From Notholithocarpus densiflorus (Eukaryota; Streptophyta; Magnoliopsida; Fagales; Fagaceae): a stretch of 64,000 nt of DNA. Positions 45,640 to 59,000 of this stretch are shown here, piece after piece (the stretch's first letter is position 1; each line of letters starts with the position of its first letter). The position numbers were made by a program, and so were the translations under genes. The DNA is taken from contig JARYZH020000173.1 of NCBI GenBank assembly GCA_030021035.2, forward strand, positions 832,950-896,949, written 5' to 3'. The notes beneath the pieces are model-generated. The model was not told the DNA's origin. It worked only from the letters and a program-made list of their open reading frames with translations, and did no database searches.

Positions 45640-46428
45640 TGATGAGTAGTGTAAAATGGTCGTCTATAAAGTGACTGTCATTACTAAGGACGATCGTAAG
45701 CACACATTAATGCTCAGATATAAATTCCTCACTTAAATGGCACAAGTGTAACAGACGTACAACCTTTCCAGCAACCAGCTCACAGCTGTTACAACTACCT
45801 CAAGCTGACCATTACACAACTGTTACAAGACATTGAATGTGGAAGTTAAATGGCTATTAAATGAGCCATTTAACCCTCTAGCTCAACCATAACTGATGGA
45901 TAGTGATAACATGCTCGTTTGTACTTACAAACCGTCCATGTTAATAACGAGTAAAAGTATGGACAAGCGTAAGCGCATTAGTTCCAGACAGCATTTAATG
46001 TCTAAATGATAAATGAGCATGGAGCCGTTACTACCGTCCAATTATGCGCATTTAATGGCCGTTACAGACGTTAAAAGGCTGAGGATAAAATGGTCATTAT
46101 TAGGCCATAAATCCTCCAACTGTGATACAATGTTAGAGAGGCAAGTAGATTGAGCATTTACTCACACAAAGGCTATAAAAAGCCAGGAGAGACAGGTAAA
46201 TGATTCATGTTGAACACACACACAAATTACTCTATAGATTATAGATTTCTAAAGAGTTTAAGCTATTTAAGTATCGAAGGGTTCTTGGCAGGCCCCAAAC
46301 AGGTGTCATTATATGCTTAGTGCTTCCTTTGGTATAGGATCTCCAAGTCGTCCATCGTACTAATGAGGAACATACTGACGAGCTCCAGGTTGTCCATTGT
46401 ACTAATGAGGTGAAATCGTGTTTCATCA
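45640..46428 (+). repeat. 3' LTR of element T
   Basis: 789 bp, TGATGAGTAG ... GTTTCATCA with perfect inverted termini TGATGA/TCATCA. It follows a polypurine tract, so it is the 3' LTR on the plus strand. A TATA-like CTATAAAAAGCC is at ~46170-46181. Its 5' partner is not in the window; the left part of element T is deleted into LTR B. Confidence 0.75.
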
Positions 46429-47942
46429 GTTTTCATGTCCACCATGGGTTTTGGGTTTGAAGAGGAGAGAGCAAAACAAGAGAGAAGGAAGAAAGAGAGA
46501 GAGAGAAATGAAATAATGAGAAACGAAGAGAGAAGAATCAGACAATAAAATAATAATGTTTTATTCTACAATCTTGCTACAGTACCATCTTCCATCTTAG
46601 ATATAGGATGGTAATGTATCAACATTGTAAATTTTTTTACAATTGGCAGTTCGAGTAATGCATCATTTTAGGGGTTTGATGTTAAAATATAGCAACATAT
46701 AACATATACAAAACCAAGTACTGATGCTCTATTTTTCTTTTGGGAGTAATTATAAAGCCCTCTGCATACAACAGGAACAAATAAGAAGGTCTCCTTGACG
46801 TAGCCTTTTCTTGGGAAAAATTATCACCTTTAGTGTACCTTTTATTAAATGTTGTGGGTTCGTTAATGCCTCAACAAAGAGTACTTAGGCCAACATACAA
46901 TAGCGTTACAGTGATTTGAAAATTATTATGTTAACCGTGACTAAATATGGGACATAAAACAAGGTGAATCAAGGATAGTTTGACTTATTATATGCTAATT
47001 TGAAGCAAACTACTTAAGATAAGTTGGGGAAGTTTGATAAGACATTAATTGGTTTTCAGTATAGGCAGAGATTAAACTCCAATTCTCTTATTCAACAACA
47101 AAAAGACTTAACCAATTAAGCTAACTATAATCCACAAGAATGCAATGACAATTGACTCTAACAAGTTAGGTTAGTATTCTGAATTTGTGCATGGCAAGGA
47201 TAAGTGTGAGGAAAAAAAAAAATTTAAGCTTTGTTTCTTACCAATTAAAAAACTAGCTTTGGCTCATGATGTATTATGTTTATCTTCTTCTTAATAAAGT
47301 TATGATCTTTTTATCAAAAAAATATAAATAAAAGACTAGATTTTTTTTTTTTTTTTTTTTTTTTTGTTATTGTTGTTGTAGTAGTAGTAAAAACTCCAGT
47401 GACCTCGTTGGAGGAGATATGAAGGGCAACCATAACATATTTGGGTTCAATAAAAATTGACAAGAACCATAGGCATAGCAATTGGTGTAGATAGTAGACA
47501 CAAGTAATGAAGGGATGGGGGACACGGAGGCTAGCGCCACATTGAAAGCTATTTTCTTCCTTTGTTGTTGTCTTTCAATTAATTATTGAATATTAAATTC
47601 TTATAAAAAAAATTATTTAATTTTTTTTTTTTTTTAACCCAAGAGGCACTAGGAAATTTTTTTTTTTTTTTTAGAATACTAAGTATTTTTAACATACATA
47701 CGGGAAGGGAGGAGAAGGTACACAACATAGGCTCTAACAAAGTAACAATAATAACACGTATTTCCTTGCTAAATACTAACAAACGAATTCAGGTGCAATG
47801 AATTTTCCCTCTTTTTAGCCTTTTCTCCCTCATAAGATAAAATAGTCAATAAGTTTTGATTGTTTCACATTCAACTGTATTGACAATTATTTTACATAAT
47901 ACGAAGTGTTGATATTTGGCATAGAAATTATGAAGATTGTGT

Positions 47943-48990
47943 GAACCAAGGTTATCAGGATTGTGATCCTAGATAAGATCGATGAGAGAGTTTGGGGATT
48001 AGATTGTAAGATTAGCATGAGGATCGTATCATCCTACTTTTTAATTAAAGAAATATATACTAAAAATACTTATAATTATGATTCATAATATATATTAAAG
48101 AAACATTAAAAATAAAGTAACTTTTGACCTAAATTACTAATAAAAGGAAAAGTATCAAATTACAAATACATAAACAAAGTTTAAAAGTTACAACTCACAA
48201 ATACCAAGTTCTAAGTTCTAGCACCACAAACATACATAATGTTTCACACAAACAATTTAAAACAAATAACAATACCTAATGTCTCACATAAACAACAAAA
48301 AGCAAATAAAAATTCCATTATACAATTACTAAAGCAAATAACAATTCCATTATACAATTACTATGATAGTAAGATTCATCAAATAATCTTTCTAACTTTG
48401 ATAAATTATAATTAGTGAGTGTTTGTTTTAGGCAACTAAGTAACTAATCAGAATTGGAATTATATAAAATAATAAAAAAACCATCAACATCAATGGTCTC
48501 TCTCACTACGGCATCACGGTGTTCGCACTCATTCTCTATTCTCTAGTCTCTTCTCTTCTCTTCTGACTTTTGTGATTTTTTTTTTATTAGGTTAAGTCGT
48601 TAAGGTGAGGTAAGACTTAGTGTTTTTTTTGTTACATTTTTTATTTTTTATTTTTATCAATTTAGGTTAAGGCCGCTAGGTTGATTTGTATAACATGTTT
48701 TTTTTTTTTTAAATAAAAATAAAAATTCAATTTGGGGCCTTTGGGCTCCATTTGGATGCCCAAAACAAGCACAATTATTTTTTTTTCTTTTTTGAATTTT
48801 CATTCAAAGCAGAACATTTTTATTATTGTTATGGGATTGAGATTCTATAAGATTTAGATTGGGATCCCACACAGATCCCACTTCAATAAAAATCATAGTA
48901 AAATTTAAAGCATTTTAAGGATGTAGGATCTTAAGATTTTAAGAGCGAAAGATTTAAAATTTGGATTGGGATACTAATAACTATGGTGTT
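47943..48990. mobile_element. Possible non-autonomous DNA transposon relic
   Basis: The left end AACCAAGGTTATCAGGATTG and the inverted right end AACACCATAGTTATTAGTAT share an imperfect inverted relationship. Both are followed by GATCC/ATCCC-rich sequence with scattered GGATC motifs. ~1.05 kb, AT-rich, no coding. I could not find a convincing target-site duplication. Confidence 0.25.
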
Positions 48991-48991
48991 A

Positions 48992-49005
48992 ACTAGTGTA
49001 GATCC

Positions 49006-49043
<38 letters not shown>

Positions 49044-49054
49044 AATGTAGATCC
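48992..49054 (+). mobile_element. Near-pure poly(A) retroposition scar
   Basis: ACTAGTGTAGATCC (48992-49005) and ACTAATGTAGATCC (49041-49054) form a 14-bp direct repeat with one mismatch. Between them are only ATGTT and about 30 A. This is the layout of a target-primed insertion whose 5' truncation left almost only the tail. Confidence 0.6.
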
Positions 49055-49284
49055 GGGTGAAAGCTATCATTAAGCGAATCATAATGGCTTCACGAGATCC
49101 AAGTACATAGCCTCTAGCCCCATAGGGCCATAGTGATTTCCATTCATGTGCACCCATTCCTCATCCCTCCAAAGAAACAAATCCAACTAGGCCTTCCTTA
49201 GGACCAAATTTTCCTTCAAATCCGTAACAAAAATTCCATTCTTTTCACTTCAAACTCGTTAGATACACTACCAAAACAACAGAA

Positions 49285-49437
49285 GCAATACACAAGGTGG
49301 TCGATACCGTAATGTATCGGCTGGTACCGCTGGTATGTACTGTACCAATACGTGTACTGGTACCAAAGCGTCATTGTTTCGTACCGGTGTAAATACCGAT
49401 CGTACCGGCCGCTTTTGGGCGTTCCGGCCGGTACAGA
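49285..49437. repeat. CGTACCGG/GGTACC-rich segment
   Basis: A GC-richer island in AT-rich surroundings with many overlapping palindromes: GGTACC, GTACCGGT, CCGATCG, GTACCGGCCG, TTCCGGCCGGTAC. Such stretches occur in dispersed plant repeats, but I cannot assign a family. Confidence 0.4.
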
Positions 49438-49635
49438 AATAAGCTTTTTTTTTTGTAATTTTTGAAATTTGTAAGGGAAGAATGGTAATTTATTTGCATT
49501 AACTTATTAGTAATATTTGTTTTCTTAGTAAGCTAAAGTCTAAAGTCTAAAACCATCAACTTGAGGTAATGTTTTATGGTAAATTTTTATTTTTATTATA
49601 ATATATATATATAGATATAAAAAATAGAGGTAAAC

Positions 49636-50090
49636 TGTTAGGATTAGTGCCCTTAAATCCTATTGTATGATGCTATGTATGACATTATGTATGACTTAAT
49701 ATTGTGTTTAATAAAGTTGTTTTATTATTATCTAAAATAATGGTAACATGAATATCTGGACATTATCATAGTCCATGAGATGCATAGTATGTGATTTATG
49801 TGAAAAGTCATAGAAGATATAAATCACAAGTTCTTTGTAAACTTAGAATTGTAGTTCGTAGTCGATGATGAAATTGGAAGTTTCATCTGTGAAGACTATA
49901 ACATATCAACTAAGATGATTTATCTTGATCATGGAAGTGGAGACTTCTAGTTGATATGTTGATATGTTTTCAGAGTTAAGACATATTGAACTGGACCGCT
50001 GTGAGATTTATTATTCTCCTAATGACTGTCAATTGAATAATAAATCTCACGACTTCTATTTACATGAACTCTTAATCCTGAGATAATAAT
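49636..50090 (+). mobile_element. Truncated copia-like LTR (family S), 5' portion
   Basis: Starts TGTTAGGATTAGTGCCC and continues ~455 bp as the reverse complement of about 16478-16932 (CACAAGTTCTTTGTAAAC, AATAATAAATCTCAC, CTCTTAATCCTGAG). It ends inside the LTR at ...GAGATAATAATG, where satellite sequence starts. It is the plus-strand orientation of the same family as the two solo LTRs inside M. Confidence 0.8.
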
Positions 50091-50094
50091 GAGG

Positions 50095-53000
50095 GCATTT
50101 TGCTCATTTTAACAATGTCGAGGTGTATATTTTAATCATTTTAGGTGGTTTGGGCATTTTGTACATTTATGAGGTATCGAGATTTGATAGCTCATTCTAA
50201 CCGTTTCAAGGGTATTTTGGTCATTTTAGAGGTTTTCGGGTTATTTTAGTCGTTTTAGAGCTTTTGAAGCTATCTTGATCAATTAAAAGGTTTCGTGGGG
50301 TTTTTTTTTTTGGACATTTTGAGGTTTTAGGGGTATTTTGGTGATTTTAGGAGTGTAGTGGCCATTCTAGTGATTTCTAGAGTATTTTTGTTTGTCAAAA
50401 AAAAATTATTTTACTCGTAAGAATTACCAAAATATCAAAAGACTGATAAATACACTAAAACCTCTAAAATGACCCCCCTTAGAACTGCCAAAATGACTAA
50501 AATGCACCACGAATGTCCAAAATATCCCAAAACCTAAGAAAATGACCAGAACGCCCCCAAAACGACAACAATACTCCCGGAAACTTTTGAAATGACGAAA
50601 ATACCATTGAATCCTCATAATAAGCAAAATACCCTTGAACCTCTGAAAATGACCAAAATACCCCTAAACTAAGCCAAAATACACTCGAATTTTTAGACTT
50701 TGGGGGTATTTTGGTCGATTTCAAGTTGCTTTTCTCATTCTAGAGGATTTTAGGGCATTTTGCTCATTTTAGCAATGTCGAGGAGTATATTTTAATCATT
50801 TTAGATGTTGGGGGTATTTTGGCCGTTTACGAGGTATCAAGATTTGACTGCTCATTCTAGTCGTTTCAACGGTATTTAGGTAAATTTAGAGGTTTTCGGG
50901 TTATTTTAGTCGTTTTAGAGCTTTTGAGGCTATTTTGGTGAATTAAGAGGTTTCAGGGGGTTTTTGTTTGGACATTTTGTGGTTTTGGGGGTATCTTGGT
51001 GATTTTGCGAGTACAATGGTCATTCTCATGATTTCTAGGGTATTTTATTTTGTCAAAAAAAATTTATTTTACCAGTAAGAATTACCAAAATATCAAAAAA
51101 TCGACAAATACACCAAAACCTCTAAAACGACCACCTAGAACTGCCAAAATGACTAAAATGCACCACGAATGTCCAAAATCTCCCAAAACCCTAGTAAATG
51201 ACCAAAACGCCCCCAAAATGACAACAACAACCTCGAAAACTTTTAAAATGATCAAAATTCAATTGAAACCTCAAAAATAAGCAAAATACTCTTGAAACCT
51301 CTGAAAATGACCAAAATACCCCTAAACTAAGCCAAAATACACTCAATTTTTTAGAATTTGGGGGTATTTTGGTCGGTTTAAAGTAGCTTTGCTCATTCTA
51401 GAGGATTTTAGGGCATTTTGCTCATTTTAGCAATGTGGAGGTGTATATTTTAATCATTCTAGATGTTTGGGGTATTTTGGCTGCTTACGAGGTTTCGAGA
51501 TTTGACTTCTCATTCTAGCCGTTTCAGGGGTATTTTAGTCATTTTAGAGGTTTTTGGGTTATTTTAGTCATTTTAGAGCTTTGGAGGAAATTTTGGTCAA
51601 TTAATAGGTTTCGGGGGGGGGGGGGTTTGGACATTTTGTGGGTATTTTGGTGATTTTGGGAGTATAATGGCCATTCTAATGATTTCCTAGGTATTTTTTT
51701 TGTCAAAAAAAAATTATTTTACCCATAAGAATTACCAAACTATCAAAAAACCGATAAATACACCAAAACGTCTAAAATGACCCCTTTAGAACTGCCAAAA
51801 TTACTAAAATGAACAACGAATGTCCAAAATATCCCAAAATGCCCCCAAAACGATCACAATACTCACGGAAACTTTTAAAATGTCCAAAATACCTTTGAAA
51901 CATGAAAAATAAGCAAAATACTCTCGAAACCTCTGAAAATGGCCAAAATACCCCTAAACTAAGCCAAAATACACTCGATTTTTTAGACTTTTGGTGTATT
52001 TTGGTCGGTTTCAAGTTTCTTTGCTCATTCTAGAGGATTTTACGGCATTTTACTCTTTTTAGCAATGTCGAGGTGTATATTTTAATCATTTTAGATGTTT
52101 GGGGTATTTTGGCCGTTTTCAAGGTATCGAGATTTGACTTCTCATTCTAGCCATTTCAGGAGTATTTTGGTCATTTTAGACGTTTTCGGGTTATTTTAGT
52201 CATTTTAGAGCTTTGGAGGCAATTTTGGAGAATTAATAGGTTTCGGGGGGGTTTTCTTTGGACATTTTGTGGTTTTGGGGGTATTTTGGTGATTTTGGGA
52301 GTATACTAGTGATTTCTTGGGTATTTCTGTGTAAAAAAAATATATATATATTTTGCCCGTAAGAATTACCAAAATATCAAAAAACCGATAAATACACCAA
52401 AACGTCTAAAATGACCCCCTTAGAACTACCAAAATGACTAAAATGCAACACGAATGTCCAAAAGATCCCAAAAACCTAGAAAATGACCAAAATGCCCCCA
52501 ACACGACCACAATACTCACGAAAACTTTTAAAATGTCCAAAATACCTTTGAAACCTGAAAAATAAGCAAAATACTCTCAAAACCTCTAAAAATGGCCAAA
52601 ATACCCCTAAACTAAGCCAAAATACACTTGATTTTTTAGACTTTGATCGGTTCCAAGTTGCTTTGCTCATTCTAGAGGTTTTAAGGGCATTTTGCTCATT
52701 TTTGCAACGTCGAGGTGTATATTTTAATCATTTTAGGTAGTTTGGGCATTTTAGTCATTTACGAGGTATCGGGATTTGATAGCTCATTCTAGCCGTTTCA
52801 AGGGAATTTTGGTCCTTTTAGAGGTTTGCGGGTTATTTTTGTCGTTTTAGAGCTTTTGAGACTATTTTCATTAATTAAGAGGTTTCGGGGGGGTTTTTTT
52901 GGACATTTTGAGGTTTGAGGGGTATTTTGGTGATTTTAGGAGTATAGTGGCCATTCTAGTGATTTCTAGGGTATTTTTGTTTGTCAAAATAAAAAATTAT

Positions 53001-56000
53001 TTTACCCTTAAGAATTACCAAAATATCAAAAGACCGATAAATACACTAAAACCTCTAAAATGACTCCCATAGAACTGCCAAAATAACTAAAATGCACCAC
53101 GAATGTCCAAAATATCCCAAAACCCTAGAAAATGACCAGAACGCCCCAAAAACGACAACAATACTCCCGAAAACTTTTGAAATGACGAAAATACCATTGA
53201 ATCCTCATAATAAGCAAAATACCCTTGAATCCTCTAAAAATGACAAAAATACCCCTAAACTAAGCCAAAATACACTCGAATTTTTAGACTTTTAGGGTAT
53301 TTTGGTCTGTTTCAAGTTGCTTTGCTCATTTTGGAGGATTTTAGGGAATTTTGATCATTTTAGCAATGTCGAGGTGTATATTTTAATCATTTTCGATGTT
53401 TGAGGTATTTTGGCCGTTTTCGAGCTTTTGAGATTTGACTTCTCATTCTAGCCAATTCAGGGGTATTTTGGTCATTTTAGAGGTTTTCGGGTTATTTTAG
53501 CCGTTTTAGAGATTTTGAGGACATTTTGGTCAACTAAGGGGTGTTGCGAGTTTTTTTTTTTTTGCACATTTTGGGATTTTGGTGGTATTTTGGTGATTTT
53601 GGGAGAATAATGGTCATTCTCGTGATTTGGGTATTTTCTTTCGTCAAAAAAAAATTATTTTACTCGTAAGAACTACCAAAATATCAAAAAATCGATAAAT
53701 ACACTAAAACCTCTAAAATTACCCCTTTAGAACAGCCAAAATGGCTAAAATGCACCACGAATGTCCAAAATCTTCCAAAACCCTAGAAAATGACCACAAC
53801 GCCCCCAAAACGATGACAACAACCCTGAAAACTTTTAAAATGATCAAAATACCATTGAAACCTCAAAAATAAGCAGAATACTCTTGAAACCTCTGAAAAA
53901 GACCAAAATACCCCTAAACTAAGCCAAAATACACTCGATATTTTAGACTTTGGGGGTATTTTAGTCGATTACAAGTTACTTTGCTCATTCTGGAGGATTT
54001 TAGGGCATTTTGCTCATTTTAGCAATGTCGAGGTGTATACTTTAATCATTTTCGATGTTTGGGGGTATTTTGGCCGTTTTCGAGGTTTCGAGATTTGACT
54101 TCTCATTCTAGCCAATTCAGGGGTATTTTGGTCATTTTAGAGGTTTTCGGGTTATTTTAGCCGTTTTAGAGCTTTTGAGGACATTTTGGTCAACTAAGGG
54201 GTGTTGCGAGTTTTTCTGTTTTTTTGCACATTTTGGGATTTTGGTGGTATTTTGGTGATTTTGGGAGAATAATGGTCATTCTTGTGATTTGGGTATTTTC
54301 TTTCGTCAAAAAAAAATTATTTTACTCGTAAGAATTACCAAAATATCAAAAAAACGATAAATACACTAAAACCTCTAAAATTACCCCTTTAGAACTGCCA
54401 AAATGGCTAAAATGCACCACGAATGTCCAAAATCTCCCAAAACCCTAGAAAATGACCACAACGCCCCCAAAACGACGACAACAACCCTGAAAACTTTTAA
54501 AATGATCAAAATACCATTGAAACCTCAAAAATTGGCAGAATACTCTTGAAACCTCTGGAAAAGACCAAAATACCCCTAAACTAAGCCAAAATACACTTGA
54601 TATTTTAGACTTTGGGGGTATCACAAATATTTCATTAATCATTTGCTCATTCTGGAGGATTTTAGGGCATTTTGCTCATTTTAGCAATGTCGAGGTGTAT
54701 ATTCTAATCATTTTAGATGTTTTGGATATTTTGGCCGATTAAGAGGTATCGAGATTTGACTGCGCATTCTAGCCGTTTCGGGGGTACTTTGGTCATTTTA
54801 GAGGTTTTCGTGTTATTTTAGTCGTTTTAGAGCTTTTGAGGCCATTTTGGTCAATTAAGGGGTTTTGAGGGTTATTTTTTTGGACATATTGGGGTTTTGG
54901 TGGTATTTTGGTGATTTTGGGAGAATAATGGCCATTCTAGTGATATCTAGGGTATTTTTTGTGAAAAAAAATTATTTTACTCGTAAGAGTTTCCAAAATA
55001 TCAAAAAACCGATAAATACACCAAAACGTCTAAAATGACCCCCTTAGAACTGCCAAAATGACTAAAATGCACCATGAATGTCCAAAATATCCCAAAACCC
55101 TAAAAAATGACCAAAACGCCCCTAAAGCGACAACTATACTCACGAAAACTTTTGAAATGACGAAATTACCATTGAATCTTCATAATAAGCAAAATACCCT
55201 CGAAACCTCTGAAAATGAGCAAAATACCCCTAAACTAGGCCAAAATACACTCGAATTTTTAGATTTTGGGGGTATTTTGGTCGGTTTCAAGTTGCTTTTC
55301 TCATTTTCGAGGATTTTAGGGCATTTTGCCCATTTTAGCAATGTCAAGGTGTATATTTTAATCATTTTAGATGTTTGGGGTATTTTGGCTGTTTACGACG
55401 TATCGAAATTTGACTACTCATTCTAGCCATTTCAATGGTATTTAGGTAAATTTAGAGGTTTTCGGGTTATTTTAGTCATTTTAGAGCTTTTGGGGCTATT
55501 TTGGTGAATTAAGAGGTTTCGGGGGGTTTTTGTTTGGACATTTTGTGGTTTTGGGAGTATAATGGTCATTCTCGTGATTTCTAGGGTATTTTCTACTGTA
55601 AAATTAAAATTATTTTACCAGCAAGAATTACGAAAATATCAAAAAATCGATAAATACACTAAAACCTCTAAAATGACCCCCTTAGAACTGCCAAAATGAC
55701 TAAAGTGCACCACGAATGTCCCAAAACCCTAGAAAACGACCAGACCGCCCCCAAAACAACAACAATACTACCGGAATTTTTTAAAATGACCAAAATAGCA
55801 TTGAATCCTCATAATAAGGATAATACCCTAGAAAATGACCAAAACGCCCCCAAAACGACCACAATACTACTAGAAACTTTTAAAATAACGAAAATATCAT
55901 CGAATCCTCAAATAAGCAAAATACCCTTGAAACCACTGAAAATGACCAAAATACCCCTCAACTAAGCCAAAATACACTCGATTTTTTAGACATTTGGGGT

Positions 56001-59000
56001 ATTTTGGTTGGTTTCAAGTTGCTTTGCTCATTGTAGAGGATTTTAGGGCATTTTGCTCATTTTAGTGATTTCTAGGGTATTTTTTTGTCAAAAAAAGAAT
56101 TTATTTTTGCAATAAGAATTGCCAAAATATCAAAAAATTGATCAATACACAAAAACCTCTAAAACGACCTCCTAGAACTGCCAAAATGACTAAAATGCAC
56201 CACGAAAGTCCACAATCTCCCAAAACCCTAGGAAATAACCAAAACGCCCCCAAAACGACAACAACAACCCCCAAAACTTTACAAATATTCAAAATACAAT
56301 TGACACCTAAAAAATAAGCAAAATACTCTTGAAAACTTTGAAAATGACCAAAATACCCAAAAACTAAGCCAAAATACACTCAATTTTTTAGACTTTAGGG
56401 GTATTTTGGTCGGTTTCAAGTTGCTTTGCTCATTCTTGAGGATTTTAGGGCATTTTGCTCATTTTAGCAATGTCGAGGTATATATTTTAATCATTTTAAA
56501 TGTTCGGGGTATTTTGGCCGTTTACGAGTTATCGAGATTTGACTGCTTATTCTAGCCGTTTCCGGGGTAGTTTTGGTCCTTTCAGAGGTTTTAGGGTTAT
56601 TTTAGTCGTTTCACAGCTGTCGAGGTAATTTTGGAGAATTATTTGGTTTCGGGTGGTTTTTTTTTTTGACATTTTTGTAGTTTTTGGGATATTTTGGTGA
56701 TTTTGGGATTATAATGGGCATTTTAGTGATTTCTAGGGTATTTATTTTGCCAAAAAAAATTGTTTTTGCAGTAAGATTTGCCAAAATATTAAAAAATCGA
56801 TAAATACACCAAAATCTCTAAAACGACCCCCTAGAACTGCCAAAATGACTAAAATGCACCACCAATGTCCAAAATATCCCAAAACCCTAGAAAATGACAA
56901 GAACGCCCCTAAAACGACATCTATACTCCCGGAAACTTTTAAAATGATCAAAATACTATTGAATCCTCATAATAAGCAAAATACCCTTGAAACCTCTGAA
57001 AATGACAAAAATACCCCTAAACTAAGCGAAAAGACACTCGAAGTTTTAGACTTTGGGGATATTTTGGTCGGTTTCAAGTTGCTTTGCTCATTCTAGGGAA
57101 TTTAGGGCATTTTGCTCATTTTAGCAATGTGTATATTCTAAACATTTTAGATGTTGGGGGAATTTCGGCCGTTTACGAGATATTGAGATTTGACTGCACT
57201 TTCTTGCTGTTTCAGGCATATTTTGGTAAATTTAGAGGTTTTCGGGTTATTTTAGTCGTTTTAGAGCTTCTGAGGCTATTTTGGTGAATTAAGAGGTTTC
57301 GGGGGGGTTTTTGTTTGGACATTTTGTGGTTTTGGAGGAATTTTGGAGATTTTGGGAGTATAATGGGCATTCTAGTGATTTCTAGGGTATTTTTTTGGCA
57401 AAAAAAAAAATTATTTTTGAAGTAAGAATTGCCAAAATATCAGAAAAATAGATAAATACACCAAAACCTCTAAAACGACCACCTACAAATGCCAAAATGA
57501 CTAAAATGCACCACGAAAGTCCAAAATCTCCCAAAACCCTAGGAAATGACCAAAACGCCCCCAAAACGACAACAACAACCCCCAAAAACTTTAAAAATAT
57601 TCAAAATACAATTTGCACCTAAAAAATAAGCAAAATACTCTTGAAACCTTTGAAAATGACCAAAATACCCCAAAACTAAGCCAAAATACACTCAATTTTT
57701 TAGACTTTGGGGGTATTTTGCTCGGTTTCAAGTTACTTTGCTCATTCTAGAGGATTTTAGGGCATTTTGCTCATTTTAGCAATGTCGAGGTGTATATTTT
57801 AATCATTTAGATGTTCGGGGTATTTTGGCCGTTTACGAGTTATCGAGATTTGACTGCGCATTCTAGCCGTTTCTAGGGTATTTTTGGTCATGTTAGAGGT
57901 TTTAGGGTTATTTTAGTCGTTTTACAGTTTTCGAGGTAATTTTGGAGAATTATTTGGTTTTGGGTGGTTTTTTTTTTTCACATTTTTGTGGTTTTTGGGG
58001 TATTTTGGTGATTTTGGAATTATAATGGGCATTTTAGTGCTTCCTAGGGTATTTATTTTGCCAAAAAAAAAAATTGCGATAAGATATACCAAAATATCAA
58101 AAATTCGATAAATACACCAAAACCTCTTAAACGACCCCCTTAAACTGCCAAAATGACTAAAATGCACCACGAATGTCCAAAATAGCCCAAAACCCTAAAA
58201 ACTGACAAGAACGCCCCTAAAACGACATCTATATTCACAGAAACTTTTAAAATGATCAAAATACCATTGAATTCTCATAATAAGCAAAATACCCTTGAAC
58301 CCTCTGAAAATGAAAAAAATACCCCTAAACAAAGCCAAAAGACACTCGAAGTTTTTGTCTTTGGGGGTATTTTCTTCGGTTTCAAGTTGCTTTGCTCATT
58401 CTAGGGGATTTAGGACATTTTACTCATTTTAGCAATGTGTATATTGTAATCAATTTAGATGTTCGGGGAATTTCGGCCGTTTACGAGATATTGAGATTTG
58501 ACTGCACTTTCTAGCTGTTTCAGGGGTATTTTGGTAAATTTAGAGGTTTTCGGGTGATTTTAGTCGTTTTAGATCTTTTGAGGCTATTTTGGTGAATTAA
58601 GAGGTTTTGGGGGGGTTTTTGTTTGGACATTTTTTGGTTTTGGGGGTATTTTGGTGATTTTTGGAGTATAATGGGCATTCTAGTGATTTCTAGGGTATTT
58701 TTTTTAGGAAAAAAAAAATTTATTTTTGCAGTAAGAATTGCCAAAATATCAAAAAATCGATCAATACACCAAAACCTCTAAAACGACCTCCTAGAACTGC
58801 CAAAATAACTAAAAGAACCACGAAAGTCCAAAATCTCACAAAACCCTAGGAAATGACCAAAACGCCCCCAAAACGACAACAACAACCCCAAAAACTTTAA
58901 AAATATTCAAAATACAATTGACACCTAAAAAATAAGCAAAATATTCTTGAAACCTCTGAAAATGACCAAAATACCCCAAAACTAAGCCAAAATACACTCG

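Larger units (their letters stand above)
46429..49635. other. AT-rich intergenic stretch with relic repeats
   Basis: No gene is supported. Contents: a GA-rich tract at 46455-46530; a TACAGTACCATCTTCC segment near 46575; a LINE-tail-like TTCTTAATAAAGTT followed by ATCAAAAAAA near 47288-47322; a T-run at 47340-47366 with GTT/GTA trinucleotides; a possible nonautonomous DNA element (47943-48990); a poly(A) insertion (48992-49054); and a CGTACCGG-rich segment (49285-49437). Short ORFs such as 47579-47782 are run-of-A/T artefacts. Confidence 0.5.

Noticed and set aside
47220..47330. LINE or SINE 3' tail (TTCTTAATAAAGTT followed by ATCAAAAAAA)
   Set aside because: Only a tail-like phrase is visible; no upstream body or target-site duplication.
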